From Micavibrio sp. (GTDB taxonomy: Bacteria > Pseudomonadota > Alphaproteobacteria > Micavibrionales > UBA2020): a DNA stretch of 64,000 bases. Position numbers and translations under genes: made by a program. Under the pieces are notes generated by a model. The model made no database searches, was not told where the DNA came from, and saw nothing but the letters and a program-made list of their open reading frames with translations. The stretch lies in NCBI GenBank assembly GCA_028283745.1, contig JAPWJZ010000001.1:1-64000 (forward strand), read 5' to 3'. Each line of letters opens with the position of its first letter. Position 1 is the first letter of the stretch. Of the stretch, positions 9,608 to 18,120 are shown one piece after another.

Positions 9608-9640
9608 GGTTATTTAAGCCTCTAAATAGGGTAAATAACC
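9608..9640. repeat. inverted repeat next to the rpsM promoter
   Basis: GGTTATTTA (9608-9616) and TAAATAACC (9632-9640) are perfect nine-base arms with a 15-base spacer. TAAATA also occurs a second time inside the spacer (9623-9628), so the six-base core is present three times. The repeat ends two bases before the -35 box of the strong promoter downstream. It could be an operator, or an AT-rich stem at the end of the secY-adk transcript. Confidence 0.6.
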
Positions 9641-9642
9641 AG

Positions 9643-9670
9643 TTGACGTTTTTGTGTCAGTTCTTATAAT
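9643..9670 (+). promoter_or_regulatory. sigma-70 promoter of the rpsM-rpsK-rpoA-rplQ operon
   Basis: TTGACG (9643-9648) and TATAAT (9665-9670) are separated by 16 bases: one mismatch in the -35 box and a perfect -10 box. Transcription would begin near 9677, about 68 bases before rpsM. This is one of the two or three best promoters in the window and it separates the alpha operon from secY-adk. Confidence 0.8.
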
Positions 9671-9744
9671 GCGCGAGCTTTGCCCTTCATGGGTTTATAA
9701 GGCATTTGTATTTATCGTTTAGTCTGTAACCCAGGAGATTGCCC

Positions 9745-10125
9745 GTGGCACGTATCGAAGGTGTCAACATTCCCACCGAAAAAGTAGTCGGCATCGCGTT
9801 GACGTATATCTATGGCATTGGTCGTACCAGCGCCAAGAAGATACTCGAAAGCGTGAACGTCTCCTGGAACAAGCGCGTCAACGCGCTTTCCGAAGACGAG
9901 CTGAACCGCATCCGCGACGCCATCAAGGCTTCCTTGAAGGTCGAGGGCGAGCTGCGCCGCGAAGTTTCCATGACCGTCAAACGCCTGATGGATCTTGGTT
10001 GCTACCGTGGCCTGCGCCATCGTAAAGGCCTGCCTGTGCATGGCCAGCGCACCCGCACCAATGCCCGCACCCGCAAGGGCCCGCGCAAAACCATCGCCGG
10101 CAAGAAAATCGCCGTCAAGAAATAA
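9745..10125 (+). CDS. rpsM: 30S ribosomal protein S13
   Basis: The GTG at 9745 gives [10 protein letters not shown], the canonical S13 N terminus, with an AGGAG site seven bases upstream. The TTG two codons earlier is too close to that site. The 126-residue product contains [15 protein letters not shown] and the basic tail [16 protein letters not shown]13 lies in the 30S head and contacts S19, L5 and the P-site tRNA. Confidence 0.96.
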   Translation: MARIEGVNIPTEKVVGIALTYIYGIGRTSAKKILESVNVSWNKRVNALSEDELNRIRDAIKASLKVEGELRREVSMTVKRLMDLGCYRGLRHRKGLPVHGQRTRTNARTRKGPRKTIAGKKIAVKK

Positions 10126-10153
10126 TTAAGTAACCCGTAAGCAGAATTGAGCC

Positions 10154-10561
10154 ATGGCAAAAAAAGAAGCATCTGAAAAGGCCGCACCGAAGGCACGCAA
10201 AAAAGAGCGTAAAAACATCACCGCCGGTGTCGCCCACGTGAACTCGACCTTCAACAACACCATCGTCACCATCACCGACGCACAAGGCAACGCGATTTCG
10301 TGGTCCTGCGCCGGTCACATGGGCTTCAAGGGCTCGCGCAAATCAACCCCCTACGCCGCACAGATGGCTGCTGAAGATGCCGGTAAGAAGGCAAAAGAGC
10401 ATGGCGTGAAGACGCTTGAAGTCCTGGTGAAGGGGCCCGGTTCGGGTCGCGAATCTGCCCTCCGCGCGCTGCAGGCTGTCGGCTTCAGCATCAACTCGAT
10501 CGTGGACATCACGCCCGTCCCCCATAACGGCTGCCGTCCGCGCAAAAAGCGCCGCGTCTAA
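10154..10561 (+). CDS. rpsK: 30S ribosomal protein S11
   Basis: The 135-residue S11 contains [19 protein letters not shown] and the C-terminal [18 protein letters not shown], both diagnostic. The first 20 residues are a basic extension. S11 shapes the mRNA exit channel on the 30S platform with S7. It lies 28 bases after rpsM. Confidence 0.97.
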   Translation: MAKKEASEKAAPKARKKERKNITAGVAHVNSTFNNTIVTITDAQGNAISWSCAGHMGFKGSRKSTPYAAQMAAEDAGKKAKEHGVKTLEVLVKGPGSGRESALRALQAVGFSINSIVDITPVPHNGCRPRKKRRV

Positions 10562-10576
10562 AGCTTCTGGCCTTTC

Positions 10577-10602
10577 GGCGCCGCCGTTTTTACGGGGGCG
10601 CC
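10577..10602 (+). other. hairpin between rpsK and rpoA
   Basis: GGCGCC (10577-10582) pairs with GGCGCC (10597-10602) and CCGT (10584-10587) pairs with ACGG (10592-10595), leaving one G-G mismatch and a TTTT loop. There is no T-run after it, so it is not a standard terminator. It lies in the 98-base leader before rpoA and could slow or protect the transcript. Confidence 0.5.
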
Positions 10603-10659
10603 ATTGCGCCGTTCAGGGATAGGCACTACTTCAAACAGGCAAATATAAAGGGGAACGTC

Positions 10660-11676
10660 TTGATCCAGAAAAATTGGCAAGAGCTGATTAAACCGAACAA
10701 GGTTGATGTCAGCACCACCAAAGATGCTAACCGTTTCGGCACCGTCGTCGTCGAACCGCTCGAGCGCGGCTACGGCCTCACGCTCGGCAACGCGCTGCGC
10801 CGCGTGCTGCTGTCCTCCCTGCAAGGTGCTGCCGTCACCGGCATCAAGATCGACGGCGTTCTGCATGAATTCTCATCCGTCCCCGGCGTTCGTGAAGACG
10901 TTACCGACATCATCCTGAACATCAAGAACCTCGCAATCCGCATGCAGGCTGACGGCTCCAAGAAGCTGCGCCTGAACGCTGAAGGCCCGTGCGAAGTTAA
11001 AGCCGGCATGATCGAAACCACCGGCGACATCGAAATCATCAACCCCGAGCTGGTCATCTGCACCATCGGCGAAAAAGCGAAGCTGTCGATGGAACTCACC
11101 GTTTCCAACGGCAAGGGCTATCGCCCGGCTGCGCAGAACCGCCATGAAGACGCCCCCATCGGCATCATCCCCGTTGACAGCATCTTCTCCCCGGTCCGTA
11201 AAATCGCTTACAAGGTTGAAGACACCCGCGTCGGCCAGATCACCGACTACGACAAGCTGACGCTTGAAGTCGAAACCAACGGCACCATCAAGCCGGAAGA
11301 CGCTGTGGCATTTGCCGCACGCATCCTGCAAGACCAGCTGCAAGTCTTCGTCAACTTCCAGGAACCCACCGCGGTTGCCAAGGAAGAAGCGAAAGACGAA
11401 CTGCCGTTCAGCCGCCACCTTCTGCGCAAAGTCGAAGAACTGGAACTTTCGGTTCGTTCGGCAAACTGCCTGAAGAACGACAACATCGTTTACATCGGCG
11501 ACCTCGTCCAGAAAACCGAAGCAGACATGCTCCGCACGCCGAACTTCGGCCGCAAGTCGTTGAACGAGATCAAAGAAGTTCTCACCAACATGGGCCTGCA
11601 CCTCGGCATGAAAGTTGAAGGCTGGCCGCCCGAGAACATCGAAGAACTGGCGAAAAAACTCGAAGAGCCGTTCTGA
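10660..11676 (+). CDS. rpoA: DNA-directed RNA polymerase subunit alpha
   Basis: The TTG start gives [14 protein letters not shown], the usual alphaproteobacterial RpoA N terminus, with an AAGGGGAA site upstream. Residues about 1-235 form the dimerisation domain that nucleates polymerase assembly ([17 protein letters not shown]). Residues about 250-325 form the C-terminal domain that binds UP elements and activators ([18 protein letters not shown]). The length of 338 is normal. Confidence 0.97.
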   Translation: MIQKNWQELIKPNKVDVSTTKDANRFGTVVVEPLERGYGLTLGNALRRVLLSSLQGAAVTGIKIDGVLHEFSSVPGVREDVTDIILNIKNLAIRMQADGSKKLRLNAEGPCEVKAGMIETTGDIEIINPELVICTIGEKAKLSMELTVSNGKGYRPAAQNRHEDAPIGIIPVDSIFSPVRKIAYKVEDTRVGQITDYDKLTLEVETNGTIKPEDAVAFAARILQDQLQVFVNFQEPTAVAKEEAKDELPFSRHLLRKVEELELSVRSANCLKNDNIVYIGDLVQKTEADMLRTPNFGRKSLNEIKEVLTNMGLHLGMKVEGWPPENIEELAKKLEEPF

Positions 11677-11688
11677 GCTTAAGAATTT

Positions 11689-11729
11689 CCTGCCCAAACC
11701 AGGGCAGGGCACTACCGGGGATTGTCCCC
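11689..11729 (+). other. two small hairpins between rpoA and rplQ
   Basis: CCTGCCC (11689-11695) pairs with GGGCAGG (11702-11708), and GGGGA (11717-11721) pairs with TCCCC (11725-11729). Neither is followed by a T-run, so they are probably mRNA-stabilising or processing structures in the 132-base rpoA-rplQ spacer rather than terminators. Confidence 0.4.
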
Positions 11730-11808
11730 AAGGCTTTATTGCTGGCAACAGGATAATGCTTGATTAATCCGCTTCCCGAGGGAGGCGTTTTACAAAGGAG
11801 AACGCACA

Positions 11809-12276
11809 ATGCGTCACGGAAGAAAAGGCCGCAAGCTCGGCGTAAAAACACAACATCGCCACGCCATGTTCGCAAACATGTGCGCCGCTCTCATCAAGCA
11901 TGAGCAGATCGAAACGACTCTGCCCAAGGCGAAAGAACTGAAACCGCTGGTTGATCGCCTGATCACCCTCGGCAAAAAAGGCGGCCTTGCGAACCGTCGC
12001 CTCGCCATGTCCCGCCTGCGCGACGAGAAAATGGTCAAGAAACTCTTTGATGTTCTCGGCAAACGCTATCAGGAACGTCAAGGCGGTTATAGCCGCGTCA
12101 TGAAAGCGGGCTTCCGCTATGGTGACAACGCTGCTATGGCCTTCATCGAGCTGGTTGACCGCGACCGCGCTGCAAAAGGCCAGGATAGCGGCCCCGACCA
12201 GAACCTCGAAGCGCAAGAGCACGATACGCCGCCCAAAGCCGACAACCGGCCGAAAAAGCGCGCAACCGGCTACTAA
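11809..12276 (+). CDS. rplQ: 50S ribosomal protein L17
   Basis: The protein starts [17 protein letters not shown], typical of L17, and residues about 1-118 form the normal domain. About 35 polar residues follow, giving 155 residues against about 117-140. L17 lies near the exit tunnel and contacts L32. An AAAGGAG site precedes the ATG. It is the last gene of the alpha operon, and a terminator follows. Confidence 0.96.
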   Translation: MRHGRKGRKLGVKTQHRHAMFANMCAALIKHEQIETTLPKAKELKPLVDRLITLGKKGGLANRRLAMSRLRDEKMVKKLFDVLGKRYQERQGGYSRVMKAGFRYGDNAAMAFIELVDRDRAAKGQDSGPDQNLEAQEHDTPPKADNRPKKRATGY

Positions 12277-12297
12277 GCCTTAAGCGCCAAAGAATAC

Positions 12298-12333
12298 AAA
12301 AAGGGGCGGGGAAGCAATTTCCCGCTCCTTTTC
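12298..12333 (+). terminator. Rho-independent terminator after rplQ
   Basis: An A-rich stem AAAAGGGGCGGG pairs with the CCCGCTCCTTTT arm, with one G-T pair and a one-base bulge, and a short T-run closes it. It lies about 22 bases after the rplQ stop and ends the ribosomal cluster. Confidence 0.75.
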
Positions 12334-12384
12334 TATTCACCTGCACTGCGCGCCAACGACAAAACCCGTTTAGAAGGGGCTGCC

Positions 12385-12897
12385 ATGCACGAGAAAGGGC
12401 TTATCAGGCCGGCGACGGCGCAGGATGCTGCCAAAATTGCCGCCGTCCACGTGGCCTGCTGGCGCGAAAGCTATGGCGGTATCGTGACGCAGGACTATCT
12501 TGATAATATGTCAATGGAAGCCCGTTTTGAGCGCTGGGCGAAATACCTTGGCGCCGCCACCCCCGGCAGCGCGACGTTTGTTTTGGAGGTGGCGGGAAAC
12601 ATCCTCGGCTTCTGTGACGTTGGCCCCGCGCGGGAGGATGATTTTGGCGTGAAAGGGGAGCTTTACGCCCTCTACCTGCTGCAACAGGCGCAGGGCGCGG
12701 GATGGGGAAGAAAGCTGTTTAACGAAGGCCAAAAAAGCCTTAAATCAATGGGCATGCAGAATATGTATGCTTGGGTCCTCGCGGAGAATAAAACGCGGCA
12801 TTTTTATAGTCATCTCGGCGGGCGGCAGATTGGCGCCAAGACAATCGAGATCGGCGGTGCGACGCTGGATGAAATCGCAATGGTATGGGAGGTTTGA
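12385..12897 (+). CDS. GNAT-family N-acetyltransferase
   Basis: The 170-residue product reads as a GNAT domain: LIRPATAQDAAKIAAVH at the start, a central strand followed by ELYALYLLQQAQGAGWGRKL, which matches the acetyl-CoA-binding motif A (Q/R-x-x-G-x-G/A), and a C-terminal AWVLAENKTRHFYSHLGG block. The substrate cannot be told. An AGAAGGGG site lies six bases before the ATG. The stop codon overlaps the start of the Do-type protease gene, suggesting one transcript. Confidence 0.85.
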   Translation: MHEKGLIRPATAQDAAKIAAVHVACWRESYGGIVTQDYLDNMSMEARFERWAKYLGAATPGSATFVLEVAGNILGFCDVGPAREDDFGVKGELYALYLLQQAQGAGWGRKLFNEGQKSLKSMGMQNMYAWVLAENKTRHFYSHLGGRQIGAKTIEIGGATLDEIAMVWEV

Positions 12898-14324
12898 TGA
12901 TGAAGTTGGCGACACTATTCAAAACGACCGGCCTTGCGGCGGCGCTGGCCCTTGCCTTGTTTATTTCCGCGCCCGCACGCGCAGATGGAGTCGTGCCGCA
13001 AAACGTCGGGCAGATGCAGCTAAGCTTCTCACCCATCGTCAAGCGCACCAGCCCCGCGGTAGTGAACATCTATACCAAGCGCGTTGTGCAGCAGCAGGTT
13101 AACCCGCTGTTCAATGACCCGTTCTTCAGCCAGTTCTTCGGCATGCAGGGCATGGGCCGCGGCATGTCGCGGGAGCGCACGGAAAATTCGCTCGGCTCGG
13201 GCGTGGTCATAGACCCTACCGGCAAAATTGCCACCAATACCCACGTGATTGCGAATGCGACCGAAATTATCGTCGTCACCAACGACGGTCATGAATACAC
13301 CGCCAAAAAAGTGCTGGTCGATGAAAAGACAGACCTTGCCGTCCTCAGCATCGACCCCAAGGGCGCGCAACTGCCGTACCTTGAACTGGCGGATAGCGAT
13401 GCGCTTGAAGTGGGTGATCTTGTGCTGGCTATCGGCAATCCCTTCGGCGTGGGGCAGACGGTGACCAGCGGCATCGTTTCCGCGCTGGCCCGCACGGGCA
13501 TGGGCAATAACGACTACGGCTATTTCATCCAGACGGATGCCGCCATCAACCCCGGCAATTCCGGCGGCGCGCTGGTGGACATGCAGGGCAGGCTTGTCGG
13601 CATCAACAGCATGATCTTCTCGCGGGATGGCGGGTCGCTTGGCATCGGCTTTGCCATTCCGTCCAACATGCTGCGCACCGTGGCCGATGCCGCGCACAAC
13701 GGCGGCAAAATCATCCGCCCGTGGACGGGCATCAGCGGGCAGGCCGTGCAGCCGGAAATGGTCGAAAGCTTGGGGCTTAGCGCAGCGCAGGGCATGCTGG
13801 TCAGCGCCGTTGCCGCCGGCGGCCCCGCCGCAAAGGCAGGCGTGCAGGCGGGGGATGTTATCCTCAGCCTCAACGGCCGCGTGGTTGCCAGCCCCGAAGC
13901 CTTGAAGTATATGCTGGCAACGCAGGCGCTTGGCACGCCCGCGAACCTCAAGATTTTTCGCAAGGGCAAAACGGCGGATGCCGTGATGACGACGGAAGCG
14001 CCGCCGGAAGTGCCGCCGCGCGATACGCGCACGCTGCAGGGCCGCAACCCCCTGGCGGGCGCAAGCGTTGCCAATATTTCCCCCGCCGTGACGGAAGAAG
14101 TCGGCAATATTACGCGCGATAGCGGCGTTATTGTGCTGGCGGCAGAAAGCGGCAATGCCGCACGCCTTGGCCTTGCGCGGGGCGATATTATCCTCAGCGT
14201 CAACGGCGTGGTGGCGGGCGACGTCAAAACGCTGCAGGCGACCCTTGCGGCAGGCAGCCGCGGCCGCTGGCAAATACAGGTTCTGCGCGGCACGCAGGTC
14301 ATGAACCTGTTGATCAACCTTTAA
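12897..14324 (+). CDS. Do/HtrA-family periplasmic serine protease
   Basis: The enzyme degrades or refolds damaged envelope proteins. A signal peptide with a hydrophobic core ends at SAPARA. The trypsin-like domain carries the catalytic triad H116 (TNTHVI), D146 (KTDLAVL) and S222 (GNSGGAL). Two PDZ domains follow, around residues 270-360 and 390-475. The ATG at 12897 overlaps the previous stop; the next ATG at 12900 is equally possible and is better spaced from the GGGAGG site. It resembles DegP/DegQ, but which one it is cannot be said. Confidence 0.93.
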   Translation: MMKLATLFKTTGLAAALALALFISAPARADGVVPQNVGQMQLSFSPIVKRTSPAVVNIYTKRVVQQQVNPLFNDPFFSQFFGMQGMGRGMSRERTENSLGSGVVIDPTGKIATNTHVIANATEIIVVTNDGHEYTAKKVLVDEKTDLAVLSIDPKGAQLPYLELADSDALEVGDLVLAIGNPFGVGQTVTSGIVSALARTGMGNNDYGYFIQTDAAINPGNSGGALVDMQGRLVGINSMIFSRDGGSLGIGFAIPSNMLRTVADAAHNGGKIIRPWTGISGQAVQPEMVESLGLSAAQGMLVSAVAAGGPAAKAGVQAGDVILSLNGRVVASPEALKYMLATQALGTPANLKIFRKGKTADAVMTTEAPPEVPPRDTRTLQGRNPLAGASVANISPAVTEEVGNITRDSGVIVLAAESGNAARLGLARGDIILSVNGVVAGDVKTLQATLAAGSRGRWQIQVLRGTQVMNLLINL

Positions 14325-14347
14325 CCGGAGCAGGAGCGGCACGACAC

Positions 14348-15679
14348 ATGAGCAGCCTTTTCGATACGCCCCCCGGTGAAGAAGATGCCGCACGCGCAGC
14401 GCTAACCGAGGCGCAACGCCCGCTGGCCGACCGCCTGCGCCCGAAAACGCTGGACGATGTGATGGGGCAGGACCACCTGCTGAAGGATGACGGCCCGCTG
14501 GCCCGCATGGTGGCGCAGCATAAAATATCGTCCATCATATTCTGGGGCCCGCCCGGTTGCGGCAAGACGACGCTGGCCCGCTTGCTGGCGCAGCATACCG
14601 ATTTGCATTTCGAGGCCATTTCCGCCATTTTCTCCGGCGTTGCCGACCTGCGCAAAGTGTTTGATTCCGCCGTTCACCGCCGCCGGATGGGCCGCGGCAC
14701 GCTGCTGTTTGTGGACGAGATTCACCGCTTCAACAAATCGCAGCAGGATGCGTTTTTGCCGCATGTGGAAGACGGCACCATTACATTGGTCGGCGCAACC
14801 ACCGAAAACCCTTCGTTTGAACTGAACGCGGCATTGCTGTCGCGCTCGCAAGTGCTGGTGCTGAACAGGCTGGATGACGCCGCGCTTGAAACGCTGCTGC
14901 AACGGGCGGAGCAGACCATGCAGCGCCCGCTGCCCCTTACGCCCGAAGCGCGCACGGCGCTCGTGAACATGGCGGATGGCGATGGCCGTTATATTCTGAA
15001 CCTTGCAGAGCAGGTCTTCCAGCTGCAAAAACGCGGTACGCTGGATGTGCCGGCGCTTTCAAAACTGGTGCAAAAACGCGCGCCCATCTACGACAAGGCG
15101 CAGGAAAGCCATTACAACCTGATCAGCGCACTGCATAAATCCGTCCGCGGGTCGGATGCGGATGCCGCGCTGTACTGGTTTTGCCGCATGCTGGACGGCG
15201 GGGAAGACCCGCGTTATATCGCCCGCCGCATGGTGCGCATGGCAACCGAAGACATTGGCCTTGCCGAACCGCAGGCGCTGCCCATGACGATTAATGCGTG
15301 GGAAACCTATGAACGCCTTGGCTCGCCGGAGGGCGAACTGGCGCTGGCGCAGGCGCTGATTTTCCTCGCCACCGCGCCAAAGTCGAACGCCGCCTATGCC
15401 GCCTATAATGCCGCAAAACAGGCTGCAAAACAAACAGGGTCGCTGATGCCGCCCAAGCATATTCTGAACGCGCCGACGAAGCTGATGGAAAACATCGGTT
15501 ACGGCGCGGGCTATGCCTATGATCACGACACGGAAGAAGGTTTTTCCGGCCAGACGTACTTCCCCGATGAAATGCCGCGCCAGCATTTTTACCAGCCGGT
15601 GGAGCGCGGGTTCGAACGTGACGTTAAAAAACGCCTCGAATACTGGCAAAAACTGCGTGAAGAAAAGGGTAATCGGTAA
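14348..15679 (+). CDS. rarA: replication-associated recombination protein A (MgsA-type AAA ATPase)
   Basis: The 443-residue protein has a Walker A motif GPPGCGKTTLA around residue 64, a Walker B motif LLFVDEIHRFNKSQQD, and the RarA signature VGATTENPSFELNAALLSR. RarA is a tetrameric clamp-loader-like ATPase that acts at stalled replication forks. The DUF-type C-terminal MgsA domain (RMVRMATEDIGLAEPQAL) is present. The stop overlaps the crcB start by one base. Confidence 0.96.
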   Translation: MSSLFDTPPGEEDAARAALTEAQRPLADRLRPKTLDDVMGQDHLLKDDGPLARMVAQHKISSIIFWGPPGCGKTTLARLLAQHTDLHFEAISAIFSGVADLRKVFDSAVHRRRMGRGTLLFVDEIHRFNKSQQDAFLPHVEDGTITLVGATTENPSFELNAALLSRSQVLVLNRLDDAALETLLQRAEQTMQRPLPLTPEARTALVNMADGDGRYILNLAEQVFQLQKRGTLDVPALSKLVQKRAPIYDKAQESHYNLISALHKSVRGSDADAALYWFCRMLDGGEDPRYIARRMVRMATEDIGLAEPQALPMTINAWETYERLGSPEGELALAQALIFLATAPKSNAAYAAYNAAKQAAKQTGSLMPPKHILNAPTKLMENIGYGAGYAYDHDTEEGFSGQTYFPDEMPRQHFYQPVERGFERDVKKRLEYWQKLREEKGNR

Positions 15680-16059
15680 TGAATATGCTCCTTGCCGTTT
15701 TTCTGGGCGGCGGAATTGGGTCTATCCTGCGGCATTATTCCATTCTCATGGGCAAGGCTTGGCTGGGGGAAGGTTTCCCCTATGGTACGCTGTTTGTGAA
15801 CGTGCTGGGCTCCTTCATCATCGGCATCGTCATGGAAGCGGTGGCGGTGAAGTGGAGCGTACCGGCACATGTGCAGGCCTTTATGGTCACGGGTGTTCTG
15901 GGCGGGTTTACGACGTTTTCGTCGTTCTCGCTTGATGTATATAAGCTGGCGAATACCGGGCATCCGGCGCTGGCGGCGGGCTATGTGGCCGTTTCTATTT
16001 TTGTATCGCTGCTGGCAGTGTTCGGCGGCGCGTATCTGGTTCGTGGAGTTATGGGGTAA
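15679..16059 (+). CDS. crcB: fluoride ion channel FluC/CrcB
   Basis: The 126-residue membrane protein has four hydrophobic segments and the family motifs GGGIGSILRHYS, GTLFVNVLGSF and GVLGGFTTFSSFS. FluC dimers export fluoride passively across the inner membrane. The length is typical. No fluoride riboswitch is seen, and the gene starts inside the rarA stop codon, so it is expressed with rarA. Confidence 0.95.
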   Translation: MNMLLAVFLGGGIGSILRHYSILMGKAWLGEGFPYGTLFVNVLGSFIIGIVMEAVAVKWSVPAHVQAFMVTGVLGGFTTFSSFSLDVYKLANTGHPALAAGYVAVSIFVSLLAVFGGAYLVRGVMG

Positions 16060-16061
16060 AA

Positions 16062-17039
16062 ATGGCCGAAGGCGTAATCGTTTCCGAGAATGACAATGGG
16101 CAGCGGCTGGACCGCTGGCTGAAAAAGCATTACCCCGACGTGCCGTTCGGCGCGGTGCAGAAAATTCTGCGCACGGGCCAGCTGCGCGTGGATGGCAAGC
16201 GGGTGAAGGGCGATGCACGCCTTGCCGCCGGCCAGTCCATCCGCATTCCCCCGCAAATGCTGCAGCCGCAGCCGAAGCTGGACCGCGGCCTTTCCGACAA
16301 GGATATCGACTTCGTTAAGTCGCTGGTGATTTACAGGGATGAAGACGTGATTGCCGTCAACAAGCCCGCAGGCCTTGCATCGCAGGGCGGCACCAAGGTG
16401 GGCAAGAACCTTGACTACCTGCTGGATGGCCTGAAGTTCGGCAATGAACATCGTCCGCACCTTGTCCACCGGCTTGACATGGAAACATCCGGCGTGATGA
16501 TTTTGGCGCGGCATACGCAATGCGCCCGCATTTTAAGCGAAATGTTCCGCGGCCGCGACATCCGCAAATATTACTGGGCAATCACCACCCCCGCGCCGGA
16601 GCTAGAGCAGGGGAAAATCCGCTCCGCCATCGGCAAGGTGGATGTGGGCGGCGGCGAACGTATCATGGCGACGGACGGTGAAGACGGCAAAATGTCGCTG
16701 ACCTTCTATAACGTCATGGAACGACTTGGCAAGGCGATTGCCTGGGTGGCCTTCTGGCCGCGCACGGGCCGCCAGCACCAAATTCGCGTGCATGCGCTTG
16801 AAATGGGAACGCCGCTGCTGGGCGATTTTAAATATGCGCGGGAACAGGAATTTCTGCAGGAAAACCCGACCCTGCCGCAAAGCCTTCACCTGCACGCCCG
16901 CCGCCTCATTTTGCCGCACCCGATGACGGGAAGAAAGCTGGACATCACCGCGCCGCTGGAAGGCGACATGAAGAAAACCTTCAAATACTTCGGTTTTGAT
17001 GCGGATGATAAAACCGACCCCTTTGCGGATCTGGATTAA
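16062..17039 (+). CDS. RluA-family 23S rRNA pseudouridine synthase
   Basis: An N-terminal S4 RNA-binding domain (QRLDRWLKKHYP) precedes the RluA catalytic domain. The catalytic aspartate is D139 in HRLDMETSGVMILAR. The ending RTGRQHQIRVH and LHLHARRLILPHPMTG is typical of RluC/RluD. RluC is the more likely match because of the gene order next to crcB in related bacteria, but the uridine target cannot be fixed from sequence alone. It starts two bases after crcB. Confidence 0.92.
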   Translation: MAEGVIVSENDNGQRLDRWLKKHYPDVPFGAVQKILRTGQLRVDGKRVKGDARLAAGQSIRIPPQMLQPQPKLDRGLSDKDIDFVKSLVIYRDEDVIAVNKPAGLASQGGTKVGKNLDYLLDGLKFGNEHRPHLVHRLDMETSGVMILARHTQCARILSEMFRGRDIRKYYWAITTPAPELEQGKIRSAIGKVDVGGGERIMATDGEDGKMSLTFYNVMERLGKAIAWVAFWPRTGRQHQIRVHALEMGTPLLGDFKYAREQEFLQENPTLPQSLHLHARRLILPHPMTGRKLDITAPLEGDMKKTFKYFGFDADDKTDPFADLD

Positions 17040-17040
17040 C

Positions 17041-18120
17041 ATGGCCGCGCGTAAAAAATCATTCCTGCGCCGTTTTGTCATTTTCCTGCTGGTTGTGGGT
17101 GCGCTCGGCTATGCGGCATCACGGCTTGTGACGCTGAATATGCTGAAGCCGCGACTGGAAGCGGCGGCAACGGAAGCCACCGGACTGCCCGCAAAAATCA
17201 ACGGCAACATTCACGCCGGCATGATGCACGGGCACCCCGCCGTATTCCTTGGCGAAATGCAGCTGGGGCAAAAAGGCAAGGGCAGCTTTTACGAAGTTGA
17301 AAAAGTATCCGTCGCGCTGCCGTATTACAAGCCGGGAGATGGCAAGCCCTGGCCGTTTTATTTGAAGGTGGATAACCTGCGCATCGACGGCATCGGCTAT
17401 GGCGATTATAAAACGCCGGTTGATTTTTATTACCCCGACGGCGTGGAAATGCCCAAGCTGGAAGGCACGCTGAAGCAGGCAAGCCTGCACGGCAACGCCA
17501 GCGTGCGCAACAACCGCCTGAAGGCGGACATCAAAATAGAAGGGCTTGATTACGCGCAGTTCGCCAAAGGCATCAAGGGCGGCAATGCAACGCTTGACGT
17601 GACGGCCACCGCGGATGTACGCCGCCTGATGCAGACCATGGCGGGTCACACCCTGCTGGTCGGCGGCAAGGGCAGCATGGAAGGCGATACGCTTAATTTC
17701 TGGGCGGGTGATTTGCTATCCAGCATCTTGTCGGGCGCGCAGAAGGAAACCGAAGTGAATTGTTCCGTTGCCGAATTCGTGACGACGGATGGCATTGCCC
17801 GCAGCAAGACCATTTTGTTCGACACCCCGCGCGTAACTGTGCTGGGCAAGGGTAATGTTGATTTGGTGCGGGAGCGCGTGGACATGACGTTTACGCCAAA
17901 GCCCAAATCATCAACGCTGCTCAGCCTTGCAACGCCGGTCGATGTTTCCGGCCCGTTTAACAACATTTCAGCGCAGCCAAGCGCCATTGGCATTGTGACC
18001 AAGCTTGGCGGCCTTGTGATGGGGGCAATTGCCGCGCCCACCGCGTTGCTGTCGTTATCTGAAAAAGGCGCAAACGGCAACCCCTGCCTGCATTATCTTC
18101 AAAAGAAAGAAGGTAAATGA
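17041..18120 (+). CDS. AsmA-like periplasmic protein
   Basis: The ATG one base after the preceding stop gives a 359-residue protein with an N-terminal membrane anchor (FVIFLLVVGALGYAA) and a long beta-rich periplasmic region. The segment LKPRLEAAATEATGLPAKING resembles the start of AsmA-family proteins, and the C-terminal GNVDLVRERVDMTFTPKPK resembles their end. AsmA-like proteins are linked to lipid transport between the membranes. The family call rests on pattern and is not certain. The 3' end overlaps the ATP12 gene by four bases. Confidence 0.68.
   Translation: MAARKKSFLRRFVIFLLVVGALGYAASRLVTLNMLKPRLEAAATEATGLPAKINGNIHAGMMHGHPAVFLGEMQLGQKGKGSFYEVEKVSVALPYYKPGDGKPWPFYLKVDNLRIDGIGYGDYKTPVDFYYPDGVEMPKLEGTLKQASLHGNASVRNNRLKADIKIEGLDYAQFAKGIKGGNATLDVTATADVRRLMQTMAGHTLLVGGKGSMEGDTLNFWAGDLLSSILSGAQKETEVNCSVAEFVTTDGIARSKTILFDTPRVTVLGKGNVDLVRERVDMTFTPKPKSSTLLSLATPVDVSGPFNNISAQPSAIGIVTKLGGLVMGAIAAPTALLSLSEKGANGNPCLHYLQKKEGK

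Noticed and set aside
13029..14393. 454-codon open frame on the minus strand across the Do-type protease
   Set aside because: It is a shadow of the protease gene, which has signal peptide, triad and PDZ domains on the plus strand.
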